A DNA stretch of 33,175 nucleotides from the NCBI GenBank assembly GCA_016178505.1, contig JACOTG010000145.1, positions 1-33,175 on the forward strand. Direction: 5' to 3'. The notes under the pieces are model-generated. The model did not search any database and had not been told where the DNA came from. It saw only the letters and a program-made list of their open reading frames with translations. This stretch comes from Planctomycetota bacterium. Lineage in GTDB: Bacteria; Planctomycetota; JACOTG01. Positions 14,304 to 24,077 of the stretch are shown piece by piece. Made by a program: the position numbers and the translations under genes. Each line of letters opens with the position of its first letter. Position 1 is the first letter of the stretch.

Positions 14304-17300
14304 GTGAGCGATCCCGAAATCACGAGGCGTGGATTCCTGAAGACGACCGGCGTCGCCGTCACGCCGCTCCTCTTCCGACCGGCGATCTCGTTCGCGCGGC
14401 CGCCGCTCCAGGCCGCGCCCGCGGACAAGGGGCTGTCGCCCGAGTGGCTGAAGTCGCTCTCGGACACGAAGCCGATCGTCTACCGCGGCGCCGCGCTCGA
14501 GCACGTCGCGTTTCCGCTCGGCGGCGTCGGCACCGGCAGCGTGTGCCTCGGCGGGCGCGGCGACCTCGTCGAGTGGCAGATCTTCAACAACGTCGACAAG
14601 CGCGCGAAGGTCCCCGACTCGTTCTTCGCGGTGAAGGTCGGCACCGAGACGCGGCGCCTCGTACAGGGCGATCGCGACGGTGCACGCGGGTTCGCCGACG
14701 CCGAGCTGCGCGCCGAGTATCCGATCGCGCGGCTCTCGCTCCGCAATGCCTCGCTGCCGATCGAGTGCGAGGTCGAGGCCTGGAACCCGATGATCCCGCT
14801 CGATTCGAAGCGCTCCGCGATGCCCGTCGCGATCTTCCATCTGCGGGCGAAGAACTGGAGCGCCGTCGTGCAAGACGTGACGTTCGTGGCGTCGCTCCGA
14901 AACGCGATCGGCTACGACGGCCACGGCGCGATCACGCCCGGCGAGGGCAAGTTCGCCGGATTCCGCGGCAACGTGAACCGCGTCGTCCGCGAGGACGGAC
15001 TCACCGCGATCGAGATGACGAGCGCGCCGTTCTCACCCGCGAAGCTCGACCAGGCGCTTCGCCTCTACGTGCTCGGTGCCGCCGTCGAGTGGGGACGCTA
15101 CGAGCGGCCCTCGAACGTCACGATCGAGATGGACGGCGGAAAGCTTCCCTCGGCCGACGACCTGCGCGCACGGTTCGACCTCGTGTGGATGAACGGCAGC
15201 TCGCGGTGGCCGCTCGGCAGCGACGAGATCCAATCGCTCGTCGAGTTCGTCGGACGAGGTGGCAACCTCGTCCTCTCGGGAACGGCGAATCCGCTCCTTC
15301 GCGCGATGGACGCTTCCGCGGACGAGGGCGCGACGCCGGGCCGGCAAACGACGATCGCCGACTTCGAGTCGGGCACGTACGACGGTTGGACCGTCGAAGG
15401 CAGCGCATTCGGCACATCGCCGGCAACCGGCAAGATCGCGTGGCAGAACCCCGTCAGCGGTTGGCAGGGCAAGTTCTTCGTGAACTCGTTTGCGGGCGAC
15501 GACGGCCCGACGGGCACGATGCGCTCGAAGCCGTTCGAGATCGTGGAGCGCTTCTTCCTCTTCCGCATCGGTGGCGGCGGGCACGTCGGCGCGACGTGCC
15601 TCAATCTCGTCGTCGACGGCCGCGTGGTTCGCTCCGCGACGGGACAGAACACCGAGACGCTCGAGGCGGTCGCATGGGACGTGAGCGCCTGGCGCGGCAA
15701 GCAGGCGACCCTCGAGATCGTGGACCGCGCGTCCGGCGGCTGGGGCCACGTCCTTGTCGACGACGTCCGGCTGTCCAGCGCACCGGTGTTCGAAATGCCG
15801 CTTCCGAAGTCCGAGCGTGATGCGCTCGCCGCATTGTTGAAAGACGGAGAGGCCCACGGCGTCCTCGTCGTCCGCGACGAGATCCTCGCACCCGGCGTCG
15901 ATACGGATCATTCGTCGATCCACTGGCTCATGCTCGCCGCGACGACCGGCCGAACCTACACGCTCTCGCTCGGCCGCGACGACGACGATCCGCTGTTCGG
16001 CTCGATGGCGCTCGCGACTTCGTCTTCCGGCGCGCGCAGCGAAACAGGTCACGGTACGGGCGTCGAGCGGCGTTCGCCGATCGGCACCCTCGAAGCCTCA
16101 CTCACGGTGCCGCCCGGCGACGTGCGCGAGGCGACGTTCGTGATCGCGTGGCACTTTCCGAATCGCGAGTACGGCGGCGCGCGCGTCGGCAACGAGTACG
16201 CGACTCGCTTTCACTCGGCGCTGGAGGCGGCGCGCGTGGCGCTCCGCGATCTCGTTGCCCTTCGCGACGAGACGCGACGCTATCGCGACGCGATGACGGA
16301 CTCGACGCTGCCGACGTGCGTCGTGGACGCGGTCACGTCGCAGGCGTCGATCGTGCGCTCGCAGACCTACATGTGGCTCGAGGACGGACACATCGCCGCG
16401 TTCGAAGGCTGCGGCGACGGCGAAGGCTGCTGCCCGATGAACTGCACGCACGTCTACGACTACGTGCAGTCGGTCGCGAAGCTCTTCCCCGACCTCGAGC
16501 GCGACGTGCGACGGCCCGACCTCGAGCACCAGCAAGACGCGGACGGCGGCGTGCACCACCGCATCCCGGTGCCGATCCAAGCGACGCCCGGCGGGCCAGG
16601 GCCCGCGGCCGACGGGCAGTGCGGCACGGTGCTGAAGACGTATCGCGAGCACCTGCAGTCGGCGGACGGCAAGTTCCTCGAGGCGCTGTGGCCGCGCGCG
16701 AAGCGGGCGCTCGAGTGGATCGTCGCGAACCTCGACCGCGACGAAGACGGCGTGCTCGAGGGTGAGCAGTTCAACACGTACGACCAGAACGTCACGGGCC
16801 CGAACCCGTTCGTCGGCTCGCTGTATCTCGCGGCGCTCCGCGCGGGCGAGGAGATGGCGAAGCTGCGCGGCGACGCCGACGCGGCGCGCTATCGCGGGCT
16901 CTTCGACAAGGGCTCGGCCTTCACTGGCGAGCGTCTGTGGAACGGCGAGTACTTCGTGCAGATGAACGGTCCCGAGATCGGCCCGGGCTGTTTCGCCGAT
17001 CAACTGCTCGGACAGTGGTGGGCGCATCTCCTCGGCCTCGGCTACGTGCTGCCGAAGGAGCGCGTGCAGACGGCGCTGCGCTCGATCTTCAAATACAACT
17101 TCCTGCCGACGCACGAAAGTTGGCACCACCGCCAGCGCGTGTTCGCCGATGGAAAGGACAAGGGACTCCTCTGCTGCTCGTGGCCGAAGGGGGGCCGGCC
17201 CGCGAACCCGATCTTGTATTGCGACGAGGTGTGGACCGGAGTCGAGTATCAGGTCGCGAGCCACATGCTCTTCGAGGGGATCGTCGAGGAAGGGCTCGCG

Positions 17301-17765
17301 ATCGTGAAGGGCGCGCGCGATCGCTACGACGGCACGAAGCGAAACCCGTGGAACGAGATCGAGTGCGGCGACCACTACGCGCGCGCAATGTCGAGCTTCG
17401 CGCTGCTCACCGCGGCGCAGGGCAGCACCTATGACGGGCCCGCCGGCGTGATCGGCTTCGCGCCGCGCCTCTCGCCCGAGAAGCATCGCAGCTTCTTCGT
17501 CGGCGCCGAGGGCTGGGGCCAGTTCGAGCAGACGCGCGCTGAACTCGAGCTGCGCGCGACGCTCACCGTGAAGTGGGGCTCGCTCGCGCTGCGCGAGGTG
17601 CGCCTGCAAGCGCCGTGGCCCGCGCGCGAGGCAACCGTCCGCGCGCCTTGGGGCGAGTCGCGCGTCGCGGTCGCGCCTGCCGGGGAGTGGCTACGCGTCC
17701 CGCTCGGCGAACACCGCCGCATCGTTGCCGGCGAGACGCTGTCGATCGTGATTCGCGCGAGCTAG
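14304..17765 (+). CDS. Tat-exported GH116-like glycosidase with inserted jelly-roll domain
   Basis: The GTG at 14304 follows GAGG at good spacing and gives a Tat signal (TRRGFLKTTG); a GTG four codons upstream is an alternative. The 1153-aa protein has an N-terminal beta-sandwich region (about 60-340) with the PLGGVGTGSVCLGGRGD stretch typical of the GBA2/GH116 family. An inserted domain (about 347-492), with DFESGTYDGW, LNLVVDGRVVRSATG and GGWGHVLVDD, resembles the jelly-roll modules of levanase-type enzymes (CBM66-like). The C-terminal (alpha/alpha)6 catalytic domain has a likely nucleophile, Glu701, in AFEGCGD and an acid/base, Asp827, in FNTYDQNV. The substrate is probably a beta-glucoside or beta-xyloside outside the cytoplasm. 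Confidence 0.9.
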   Translation: MSDPEITRRGFLKTTGVAVTPLLFRPAISFARPPLQAAPADKGLSPEWLKSLSDTKPIVYRGAALEHVAFPLGGVGTGSVCLGGRGDLVEWQIFNNVDKRAKVPDSFFAVKVGTETRRLVQGDRDGARGFADAELRAEYPIARLSLRNASLPIECEVEAWNPMIPLDSKRSAMPVAIFHLRAKNWSAVVQDVTFVASLRNAIGYDGHGAITPGEGKFAGFRGNVNRVVREDGLTAIEMTSAPFSPAKLDQALRLYVLGAAVEWGRYERPSNVTIEMDGGKLPSADDLRARFDLVWMNGSSRWPLGSDEIQSLVEFVGRGGNLVLSGTANPLLRAMDASADEGATPGRQTTIADFESGTYDGWTVEGSAFGTSPATGKIAWQNPVSGWQGKFFVNSFAGDDGPTGTMRSKPFEIVERFFLFRIGGGGHVGATCLNLVVDGRVVRSATGQNTETLEAVAWDVSAWRGKQATLEIVDRASGGWGHVLVDDVRLSSAPVFEMPLPKSERDALAALLKDGEAHGVLVVRDEILAPGVDTDHSSIHWLMLAATTGRTYTLSLGRDDDDPLFGSMALATSSSGARSETGHGTGVERRSPIGTLEASLTVPPGDVREATFVIAWHFPNREYGGARVGNEYATRFHSALEAARVALRDLVALRDETRRYRDAMTDSTLPTCVVDAVTSQASIVRSQTYMWLEDGHIAAFEGCGDGEGCCPMNCTHVYDYVQSVAKLFPDLERDVRRPDLEHQQDADGGVHHRIPVPIQATPGGPGPAADGQCGTVLKTYREHLQSADGKFLEALWPRAKRALEWIVANLDRDEDGVLEGEQFNTYDQNVTGPNPFVGSLYLAALRAGEEMAKLRGDADAARYRGLFDKGSAFTGERLWNGEYFVQMNGPEIGPGCFADQLLGQWWAHLLGLGYVLPKERVQTALRSIFKYNFLPTHESWHHRQRVFADGKDKGLLCCSWPKGGRPANPILYCDEVWTGVEYQVASHMLFEGIVEEGLAIVKGARDRYDGTKRNPWNEIECGDHYARAMSSFALLTAAQGSTYDGPAGVIGFAPRLSPEKHRSFFVGAEGWGQFEQTRAELELRATLTVKWGSLALREVRLQAPWPAREATVRAPWGESRVAVAPAGEWLRVPLGEHRRIVAGETLSIVIRAS

Positions 17766-19756
17766 CGAGCGCGTACGAGAAGCGCGTTCGTGACGCTGAC
17801 ACCGATGCCGCTCGGCGACGCGTCGTCTTCGATGAGGCCCTGGAGCGTGAAGCGCGCGCTGGCTGGTGCGCCGTGCGAGCGCGCGATCACGACCGACGGT
17901 GCCGGATGCGAGGGCAGCGTCGGGGCGCCGAGCGTGCGGCGGTGCCCGAGCACGTTCCACACGACGCGCGGCTGCGGCGCACCTCCGGTGAACGGCGTCG
18001 GGAAGACGAACGCGCCGACCAGCTGCGGCACGACCTCGAGCGTCGCGGCGCTCGGCAGGCCGCTCCAGCCGTAGAGGACGTAGCGTGCGGACGCGCGGCT
18101 CGACGGAGGGAGCATCACGATCGAAATCGGCAGGCCGGCACCGATGCTCGCGATGCGCGTCGCCCGGTCGCCGGTCGTCGCGTTGAAGAGCAGCACGTCC
18201 TCTCGATCGCCGCGGCCAACGTTGACGTTGCCGTAGCGCGCGGCGATCTCCGGTGCGAGGTATGTGTATGCGCTCGCAAGCGTCGCCGAGTCGAAGCCCG
18301 TCGAGACCGTGACATCGACCGTGCCCGAGCCGGGCGGCGTCAGCACGCGCACCCGCGTGCCCTCGATGTCGAGCACTTGCGCCGCGACGTCTCCGACGCG
18401 GACGGAGAGACCCGCGGCGCCGGCGAACCATCCGCCGAAAAGGTTCACTGACTCCCCGCCCACCTCCGACCCGTTCGCTGGGCCCAAGTCCGACAGAGTC
18501 ACCGCGTCGTCGGTGTATCCATCGACGAACGTATTCACGTCCCCAGCGACAAGTGATGCATTGCTGTTGAACGCCACCGTCGACGCGCCGTCCGAAGCGA
18601 AGAGCGTCCAGAAATTGTAGGCGTACGTGTGGGGAGCTAGCAGGGCGGTCTCGCCAAACCAAAGGTCTCGACGAAACAGGAACTCTTGTTCAGATCCGGG
18701 TGATTGGTGTAGGAACACGAGGAAACGGCCGTCCGGCGAGATCACCGAATGCACGGCACCTGCAGGCTCGCCGGATGAGTCGATGCTCGCCACGGTCGAG
18801 GTCCGAGCCACACGGTCGAACACCTGCGAGAAGCCGGTATTGAAGGCAAGATATCTTCCGTCGCTCGACAGTGACGGACCGGAGAAGAGCGAAACAGTTT
18901 GATCCGTGCTCACTGGAATCAACTCACCCGCGAGCCGATCGGCGAGATACAGATCGATGAAGACCGCGTGTCCGGCCGCCGGGTACGCGAGTGCGAGAGC
19001 GATCCAGCCACCATCAGCCGAAATGGCGGCGTTCATTGCTTGGGCGTTGCATCGGGCGAGACTCGCACAGGCGGCGATCGCATGGGTCGAGCCGTCGGCT
19101 CGGTCGTGAATGCAGAACACGTTTGCCGGAATCGAGCTGATGTTCGTCGCGAGCGTCGGAAAGCAAACGAAGCGCCCGTCGCCGGAAATCGCGATCACTC
19201 GAGTGCCTAGGACCCAGCTTGGACTGCCGCTCGGACCGTTCCCCTCTTCGCCGTCTGACGCGATGCTGACGCGGTGCGTTTCTCCCGTTGGCAGGTCGTG
19301 GACGAAGACGTCCTGCTGCGCGTTGGTGTCGTCGGCCACGAGGTTGCTTGCGCTCGAAACGAATGCGGCGTGCAGTCCGTCTTCCGACAGGCTAGCCCAC
19401 ACCGTTTGGGCGTTCGCCTGCTCTCCACTCGAGGTCACGCTGATTCGAGTCGTCGTTCCCGCGAGACGATCCCGCACGAAAAGATCGATGAGACCGTTGG
19501 TGTCGTCCGGAACGAGGTCCGTCGCTGCGGTCGAAAAGAGGATGTATCGGCCGTCTTTCGAAAGGCCGTGAACGAAGCTGCCTGGCGGTGTGGAATGGCC
19601 CGCCGAATCAACGGCGACGAGCCGCGTCGTTTCCGCGTGGGCGATGTCGATTCGGATCGCGAGCAGCGCCAACACACTCGGCGCCGCGCACCTGACGACC
19701 CACGCTGCAATCGAATGGTTCACACCTTTCAAGCTGCCAGTAGGCACGGCCGTCAT
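17762..19756 (-). CDS. Secreted propeller + TIG protein, paralogue 1
   Basis: The 664-aa protein has a signal-like N-terminus (hydrophobic run ending AHAETTRLV). About 400 residues of TolB/PD40-type beta-propeller blades follow, each built on DGRYxxF or DGxxxAF with segments such as DLFVRDRLAGTTTRIS. An IPT/TIG domain follows, ending LTPPGSGTVDVTVSTG, then a C-terminal domain shared with its two neighbours (ARYGNVNVGRGDREDVL, YVLYGWSGLP, FTLQGLIEDD, SVTNALLVR). It is probably a surface or extracellular binding protein; no catalytic residues are seen. Its ATG overlaps the TGA of paralogue 2 (ATGA). Its stop codon shares CTAG with the stop of the convergent GH116 gene. Confidence 0.82.
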   Translation of the reverse strand: MTAVPTGSLKGVNHSIAAWVVRCAAPSVLALLAIRIDIAHAETTRLVAVDSAGHSTPPGSFVHGLSKDGRYILFSTAATDLVPDDTNGLIDLFVRDRLAGTTTRISVTSSGEQANAQTVWASLSEDGLHAAFVSSASNLVADDTNAQQDVFVHDLPTGETHRVSIASDGEEGNGPSGSPSWVLGTRVIAISGDGRFVCFPTLATNISSIPANVFCIHDRADGSTHAIAACASLARCNAQAMNAAISADGGWIALALAYPAAGHAVFIDLYLADRLAGELIPVSTDQTVSLFSGPSLSSDGRYLAFNTGFSQVFDRVARTSTVASIDSSGEPAGAVHSVISPDGRFLVFLHQSPGSEQEFLFRRDLWFGETALLAPHTYAYNFWTLFASDGASTVAFNSNASLVAGDVNTFVDGYTDDAVTLSDLGPANGSEVGGESVNLFGGWFAGAAGLSVRVGDVAAQVLDIEGTRVRVLTPPGSGTVDVTVSTGFDSATLASAYTYLAPEIAARYGNVNVGRGDREDVLLFNATTGDRATRIASIGAGLPISIVMLPPSSRASARYVLYGWSGLPSAATLEVVPQLVGAFVFPTPFTGGAPQPRVVWNVLGHRRTLGAPTLPSHPAPSVVIARSHGAPASARFTLQGLIEDDASPSGIGVSVTNALLVRAR

Positions 19757-21771
19757 GGTCGCACCTGAACGAGGAGGGCGTTCGTCACGCTCAGTCCGAG
19801 GCCGCTCGGGGAGGCATCGTCCTCGATCAGGCCTTGCAGTGTGAAGTTTGTCGACGATGCGGCGCCGCGAGGTCGCGAGATCACGATCGACGGCGCCAGC
19901 TGCGATGGCAACGTCGGCGAACCGAGCGCACGGCGATGGCCGAAGACGTTCCACACAACCGCGGGCTGCGGCGTGCCCCCGGTGATCGGCGTCGGGAACA
20001 CCATGCCGCCGACGTCGCGCGGAAGCGGCGTGAGCGACGCGACGTTCGGTAGGCCGCTCCACCCATAGAGCACGTAGCGCGCGGTCGCACGGCTCGACGG
20101 CGAAAGCATCACGAGCGTGATCGGCTGCTCTGCGCCGACGCTCACCTCCCGCGTCGCCGGGTCACCGGCAGTCGCGTTAAGGAGGAGCACGTCCTCGCGA
20201 TCGCCGCGGCCAACGCTCACATTGCCGTAGCGCGCGGCGATCTCCGGCGCCACGTACGAGTAGGCGCCCGCAATCGTCGCCGAGTCGAACCGCGTCGCGA
20301 CCGTGACGTCGACGGTCCCCGATCCCGGAGGCGTGAGCACGCGCACCCGCGTGCCCGCGACGTTCACCACCCTCGCGTCCATGTCGCCGACGCGAACGCG
20401 CAAGTCCGTCACATCGGCAAACCAACCGCCCTCGAGATTGACGAAGTCCCCACCCGCCTCGGAGCCAACGGCGGGTCGAGCGGCTGAAAGCAACACAACG
20501 TCTTCGACATACACGCTGGGCTCGAGATCGACGTCCTCCGGAACGAGCGAGAGGTCCGTCTGGAATGCGATCGCCGCCGCACCTTCCGAGCACGGAAAAT
20601 GGCGAGCATACGAAGCCGTTCCCACGAGGCCCAATCGAACAGCCTCGCCCGTCGCGAGATCCTCTCGAATCAGTCGTCGGTTCGAAGTCGGGGGCGGTTC
20701 TCCGGAGTCGGTGGCAATGAACACGAGGAAACGACCGTCCGGCGACAGGGACGAGTATCCGCCATTGATTCGGTTTCCCGACGAGTCGACATCGACGACC
20801 CGGGATTGACCCGTCGTCTGGTCGAATAGAATCGAGCCATCGAACGCCACGAACCGCCCGTTCGCAGAAATCGATGGCCACGTGAACAGTGAGAGGTGAC
20901 CGTCATCTCGGATTGGCGTGAGGGCCCGCGATCGGCGATCGAGAAGGTAGAGGTCGACGTACAAGGCGTGCCCCCCGCCCAAACCCCAGGTTCGAAATGT
21001 GATCGATTCGCCGTTCGCCGACATCTCGACGTCGAATGCGCGCACGGCGAGCCGCGTGCCGCCGCACGGATCGATCGACGTGCGATCGAGCAACAACGTG
21101 GTCGAGCTGTCGCGCCGGTCGTGAACGTAGAGTGCCTCGCCGACGCATGCATTCGTCACCGCGAGATTCGTTGCGGCGCTCCAGAAACAGATGAATCGAC
21201 CATCGCCGGAGATCGCCACCGACGGCGCGTCGTACCAGATGGCGTTCAAGTATCCGCTCGACCCGTTGGACTCCGATCCGTCGGAGGCAACGCTGACGCG
21301 GGTCGTCTCGCCCGTCGGCAGGTCGTGGACGAACACGTCCAGCACTCCGTTGTCGTCCCCGGGGACGAGGTTGCTTGCCGCCGATGCGAACGCCACGTGC
21401 AATCCGTCCGCCGAGAGACTCTCGAAGAAACAGTCGACGTTCGCTTGCTCGCCGCTCGAGTTCACGTTGACGCGAGTCGTCGTGCCCGCGATGCGATCGC
21501 GTACGAACGCATCTCGAACCCCATTCGTGTCGTCGGGAACGAGGTTCGTCGCTGCGCTGTCGAAGAGGACGTAGCGACCGTTCGAAGAGATGCCTCGAAC
21601 GAATGATCGGGAGTTGGCGGGCCGACCGTCCGAGTCGACGCTCACGAGGCGCGTCGTATCCGCGCGGGCGCCGCTTGCTGCGATCGCAATCACCGCAAAC
21701 GCCCACGGCGCGCACACGCGTCCGCTGCACCGATCACGTGAACTTGTCGGTCGCGGAGTTGCGATGAACAT
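19753..21771 (-). CDS. Secreted propeller + TIG protein, paralogue 2
   Basis: The 672-aa protein has the same order of parts as paralogue 1: a signal peptide (cleavage near SGARADTTRL), PD40-type propeller blades, an IPT/TIG domain around LEGGWFADVTDLRVRVGD, and the shared C-terminal domain. It is the closest relative of paralogue 1: the 3' 700 bp of the two genes look more than 80 percent identical by eye, while the propeller parts are more diverged. The ATG is 7 nt after the stop of paralogue 3, with GGGAG 14 nt upstream. It is therefore probably translated from the shared mRNA. Confidence 0.82.
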   Translation of the reverse strand: MFIATPRPTSSRDRCSGRVCAPWAFAVIAIAASGARADTTRLVSVDSDGRPANSRSFVRGISSNGRYVLFDSAATNLVPDDTNGVRDAFVRDRIAGTTTRVNVNSSGEQANVDCFFESLSADGLHVAFASAASNLVPGDDNGVLDVFVHDLPTGETTRVSVASDGSESNGSSGYLNAIWYDAPSVAISGDGRFICFWSAATNLAVTNACVGEALYVHDRRDSSTTLLLDRTSIDPCGGTRLAVRAFDVEMSANGESITFRTWGLGGGHALYVDLYLLDRRSRALTPIRDDGHLSLFTWPSISANGRFVAFDGSILFDQTTGQSRVVDVDSSGNRINGGYSSLSPDGRFLVFIATDSGEPPPTSNRRLIREDLATGEAVRLGLVGTASYARHFPCSEGAAAIAFQTDLSLVPEDVDLEPSVYVEDVVLLSAARPAVGSEAGGDFVNLEGGWFADVTDLRVRVGDMDARVVNVAGTRVRVLTPPGSGTVDVTVATRFDSATIAGAYSYVAPEIAARYGNVSVGRGDREDVLLLNATAGDPATREVSVGAEQPITLVMLSPSSRATARYVLYGWSGLPNVASLTPLPRDVGGMVFPTPITGGTPQPAVVWNVFGHRRALGSPTLPSQLAPSIVISRPRGAASSTNFTLQGLIEDDASPSGLGLSVTNALLVQVRP

Positions 21772-21778
21772 TCGCCGG

Positions 21779-23755
21779 TCAGCTCCCGACTCGCACGAGG
21801 ACGGCGTTGGTCACGCTGACGCGCGATGCATTCGCGGCGCCGTCGTCTTCGATGAGGCCTTGCAGCGTGAAGCGCACGCCGGACGGCGCGGCCGAGGCGA
21901 GCGACAAAAGCGTCGTCGATGCGGGAGCGGACGGATAAGTCGGCAGGCCGAGCGCTCGCGCGTGGCCGAAGACGTTCCAGACGACGAACGGCTGACGCGC
22001 GCCGCCGGTGAACGGCGTCGGCAGCACGATGCTTCCGATCCCGCGCGGAACGATCGTCAACGTCGCCGCGTTCGGCAGGCCGGACCATGCGTAGAGGACG
22101 TAGCGGGATGTCACGCGACTCGAGGGCGACACCAGCGAGATCTCGATCGGCTGCGTCGGAGCCAGGTTCAGTTCACGCGTCGTCGGATCTCCCGCGAGCG
22201 AATTGACGAAGAGCACGTCCTCGCGCACGCCACGCGCACCGTTCACGTTGCCGTAGCGAGCCGTGATTTCAGGTGAACGGTAGGTGTAGGCACCTGGTAG
22301 GGTCGTCGTGTCGATGCCGGTCGAGAGCGTCACATCAACCGTGCCCGTCCCCGGCGGCGTCAGCACACCCACCTGCGTCGCCGACGAACCGGTCACGATC
22401 GCGTCGACCCCGCCGAATCGAACGGTGACGTCAGCGGGCCTCGTGATGAGCCAATCGCCGAGGAGGGTCGCCGCTTCACCGCCCGCTTCGGGACCGGCCG
22501 CCGGAACGACGGCGCGCAGCATCGCAAAGTCGCCCGCGTAGAGGTCCCCGCCCGGATGGACGTCCTCAGCCACCAGGGCCACTCCGGACTCGAACGCGAT
22601 GGCCAACGCGCCCGAGGAGACATAGACCTCGCTCAAGTAGGAGCCGGTGATGTCGAGGGAAACGGTGTTGCCGACGACGAGATCGCGGCGAAGGAGCGTC
22701 GGTGCGAAGCCTCCGGACGGCGAGGCAAGCGGCGCTACGAAGAAGAGGAAGCGGCCGTCGGGCGACAGCGCGGCTTGGCGCACGAGCGAAGACAGCGGAT
22801 TCCCGGACGGGTCCACGCTCGCCAGAGTCGGCACGCCCGTAACTCGATCGAGCACGAACGCCCGGTCGCTCGAAACGTACGCCACGTAGCGTCCATCCGC
22901 CGAGATCGTCGCCTTGGAGACGAGCGAGAGCGAGCTGTCGCTCACCAGCGCCGTGACGCTGCCCGTCTCCCGGTCGAACAAGAAGAGGTTGACGAGGAGC
23001 GCGTGGCCACTTCCCGGCAGAGCCGTCTCGAAGAGGATCCATCGACCGTCGGCCGACATGTCCGTTCCATAGCCGCTGTTCCCGCAGGGCGGAGTCGTGC
23101 ACGTGCCCAAGGCCCTCGTCGTGTGGGTCACGCGGTCGTGGACGCACACGCTGAACGGGTCGCTGGTCGGGCGGAAGTTGGTCGCGTAGGTCGGAAACGA
23201 GACATACCGTCCGCCAGCGGACAACGCGAGCGAACGAGCGGCGTAGCTGTAGCGGCTCACGCCGCTGTCGCCGTTTCCTTGATTGCCGTCCGAGGCAAAG
23301 CTCACTCGCTCCGTGACGCCGGAGTCGACGTCGCGGACGAACACGTCGCGATAACCGTTCGTGTCGTTGAGAACGAGGTTCGTTGCGATGCTCGTGAACG
23401 CAACGTGTCGACCATCGGGCGAGAGCGCCGCGATCCCGGATGCCGCATTGCCCTGCTGGCTGTTCGCGCCCACGCTGACGCGCGTCGTCGTTCCGGCGAG
23501 CCGGTCGCGAAGGAAGACGTCCCGAGTGCCGTTCGTGTCGCCGAGGACGAGGTCCGAGCGATCGCTTTCGAAGAGAACGTAGCGGCCGTCGGCGGAGATG
23601 CCGTCAACGGCGGGTTCGAGCGAGGGAGTCGTGCGGGGATCGTCGATGAGGAGCCGCACGGTGCGCGCTTCGGCATGCGAACCGACGACCGCGAGCGACG
23701 CGACCAAAGCCCATGATAGATGACCGGGGAGCGAAGGATTGGTGAAGCGCTTCAT
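21779..23755 (-). CDS. Secreted propeller + TIG protein, paralogue 3 (first of the operon)
   Basis: The 658-aa protein has the same architecture and is the most diverged of the three (RYGNVNGARGVREDVLFVN in place of NVNVGRGDREDVLL). The start is the ATG at 23755, which has AAGGA 7 nt upstream; the ATG at 23761 overlaps that Shine-Dalgarno and is unlikely. The signal peptide runs to about SHAEARTV. As first gene it should carry the operon promoter, upstream in 23756-24133. Confidence 0.82.
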   Translation of the reverse strand: MKRFTNPSLPGHLSWALVASLAVVGSHAEARTVRLLIDDPRTTPSLEPAVDGISADGRYVLFESDRSDLVLGDTNGTRDVFLRDRLAGTTTRVSVGANSQQGNAASGIAALSPDGRHVAFTSIATNLVLNDTNGYRDVFVRDVDSGVTERVSFASDGNQGNGDSGVSRYSYAARSLALSAGGRYVSFPTYATNFRPTSDPFSVCVHDRVTHTTRALGTCTTPPCGNSGYGTDMSADGRWILFETALPGSGHALLVNLFLFDRETGSVTALVSDSSLSLVSKATISADGRYVAYVSSDRAFVLDRVTGVPTLASVDPSGNPLSSLVRQAALSPDGRFLFFVAPLASPSGGFAPTLLRRDLVVGNTVSLDITGSYLSEVYVSSGALAIAFESGVALVAEDVHPGGDLYAGDFAMLRAVVPAAGPEAGGEAATLLGDWLITRPADVTVRFGGVDAIVTGSSATQVGVLTPPGTGTVDVTLSTGIDTTTLPGAYTYRSPEITARYGNVNGARGVREDVLFVNSLAGDPTTRELNLAPTQPIEISLVSPSSRVTSRYVLYAWSGLPNAATLTIVPRGIGSIVLPTPFTGGARQPFVVWNVFGHARALGLPTYPSAPASTTLLSLASAAPSGVRFTLQGLIEDDGAANASRVSVTNAVLVRVGS

Positions 23756-23852
23756 CGTCATTTCCTTCGGAGTCGGCAACGTCGCGCGGCCTGCATCGCT
23801 CGAGTCGTTACCTTGCTCGGATTCGGCTACCCCGGGCGTCGTGCGCCGAATC

Positions 23853-23866
23853 GTGATCAGAATCAC
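23853..23866 (-). promoter_or_regulatory. CRP/FNR-like palindrome
   Basis: GTGATCAGAATCAC, that is GTGA-N6-TCAC, lies 98 nt upstream of the paralogue 3 start. The core arms match those of CRP-family sites, but the outer T/A of the CRP consensus is missing on both sides. It may control the propeller operon. Confidence 0.3.
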
Positions 23867-24077
23867 CATCGTTTGCGAATCGCGCGCCAGCCCGGACGGC
23901 TTCGAGCGCCGGCGGTCCGCGGCACGATCGTCGAACGAAACCGCCAAGAAATCCTCACAGGCGCGGCCGAAACGGTAACGGAGTCACGCTCTCGAAACGG
24001 TAGTGCATCTCGACTTGCTTTCGAATGGCAGGCGGCACGCCGGGATTCGGCCGACTCGCGGAAGGGCTCAGCTCACG

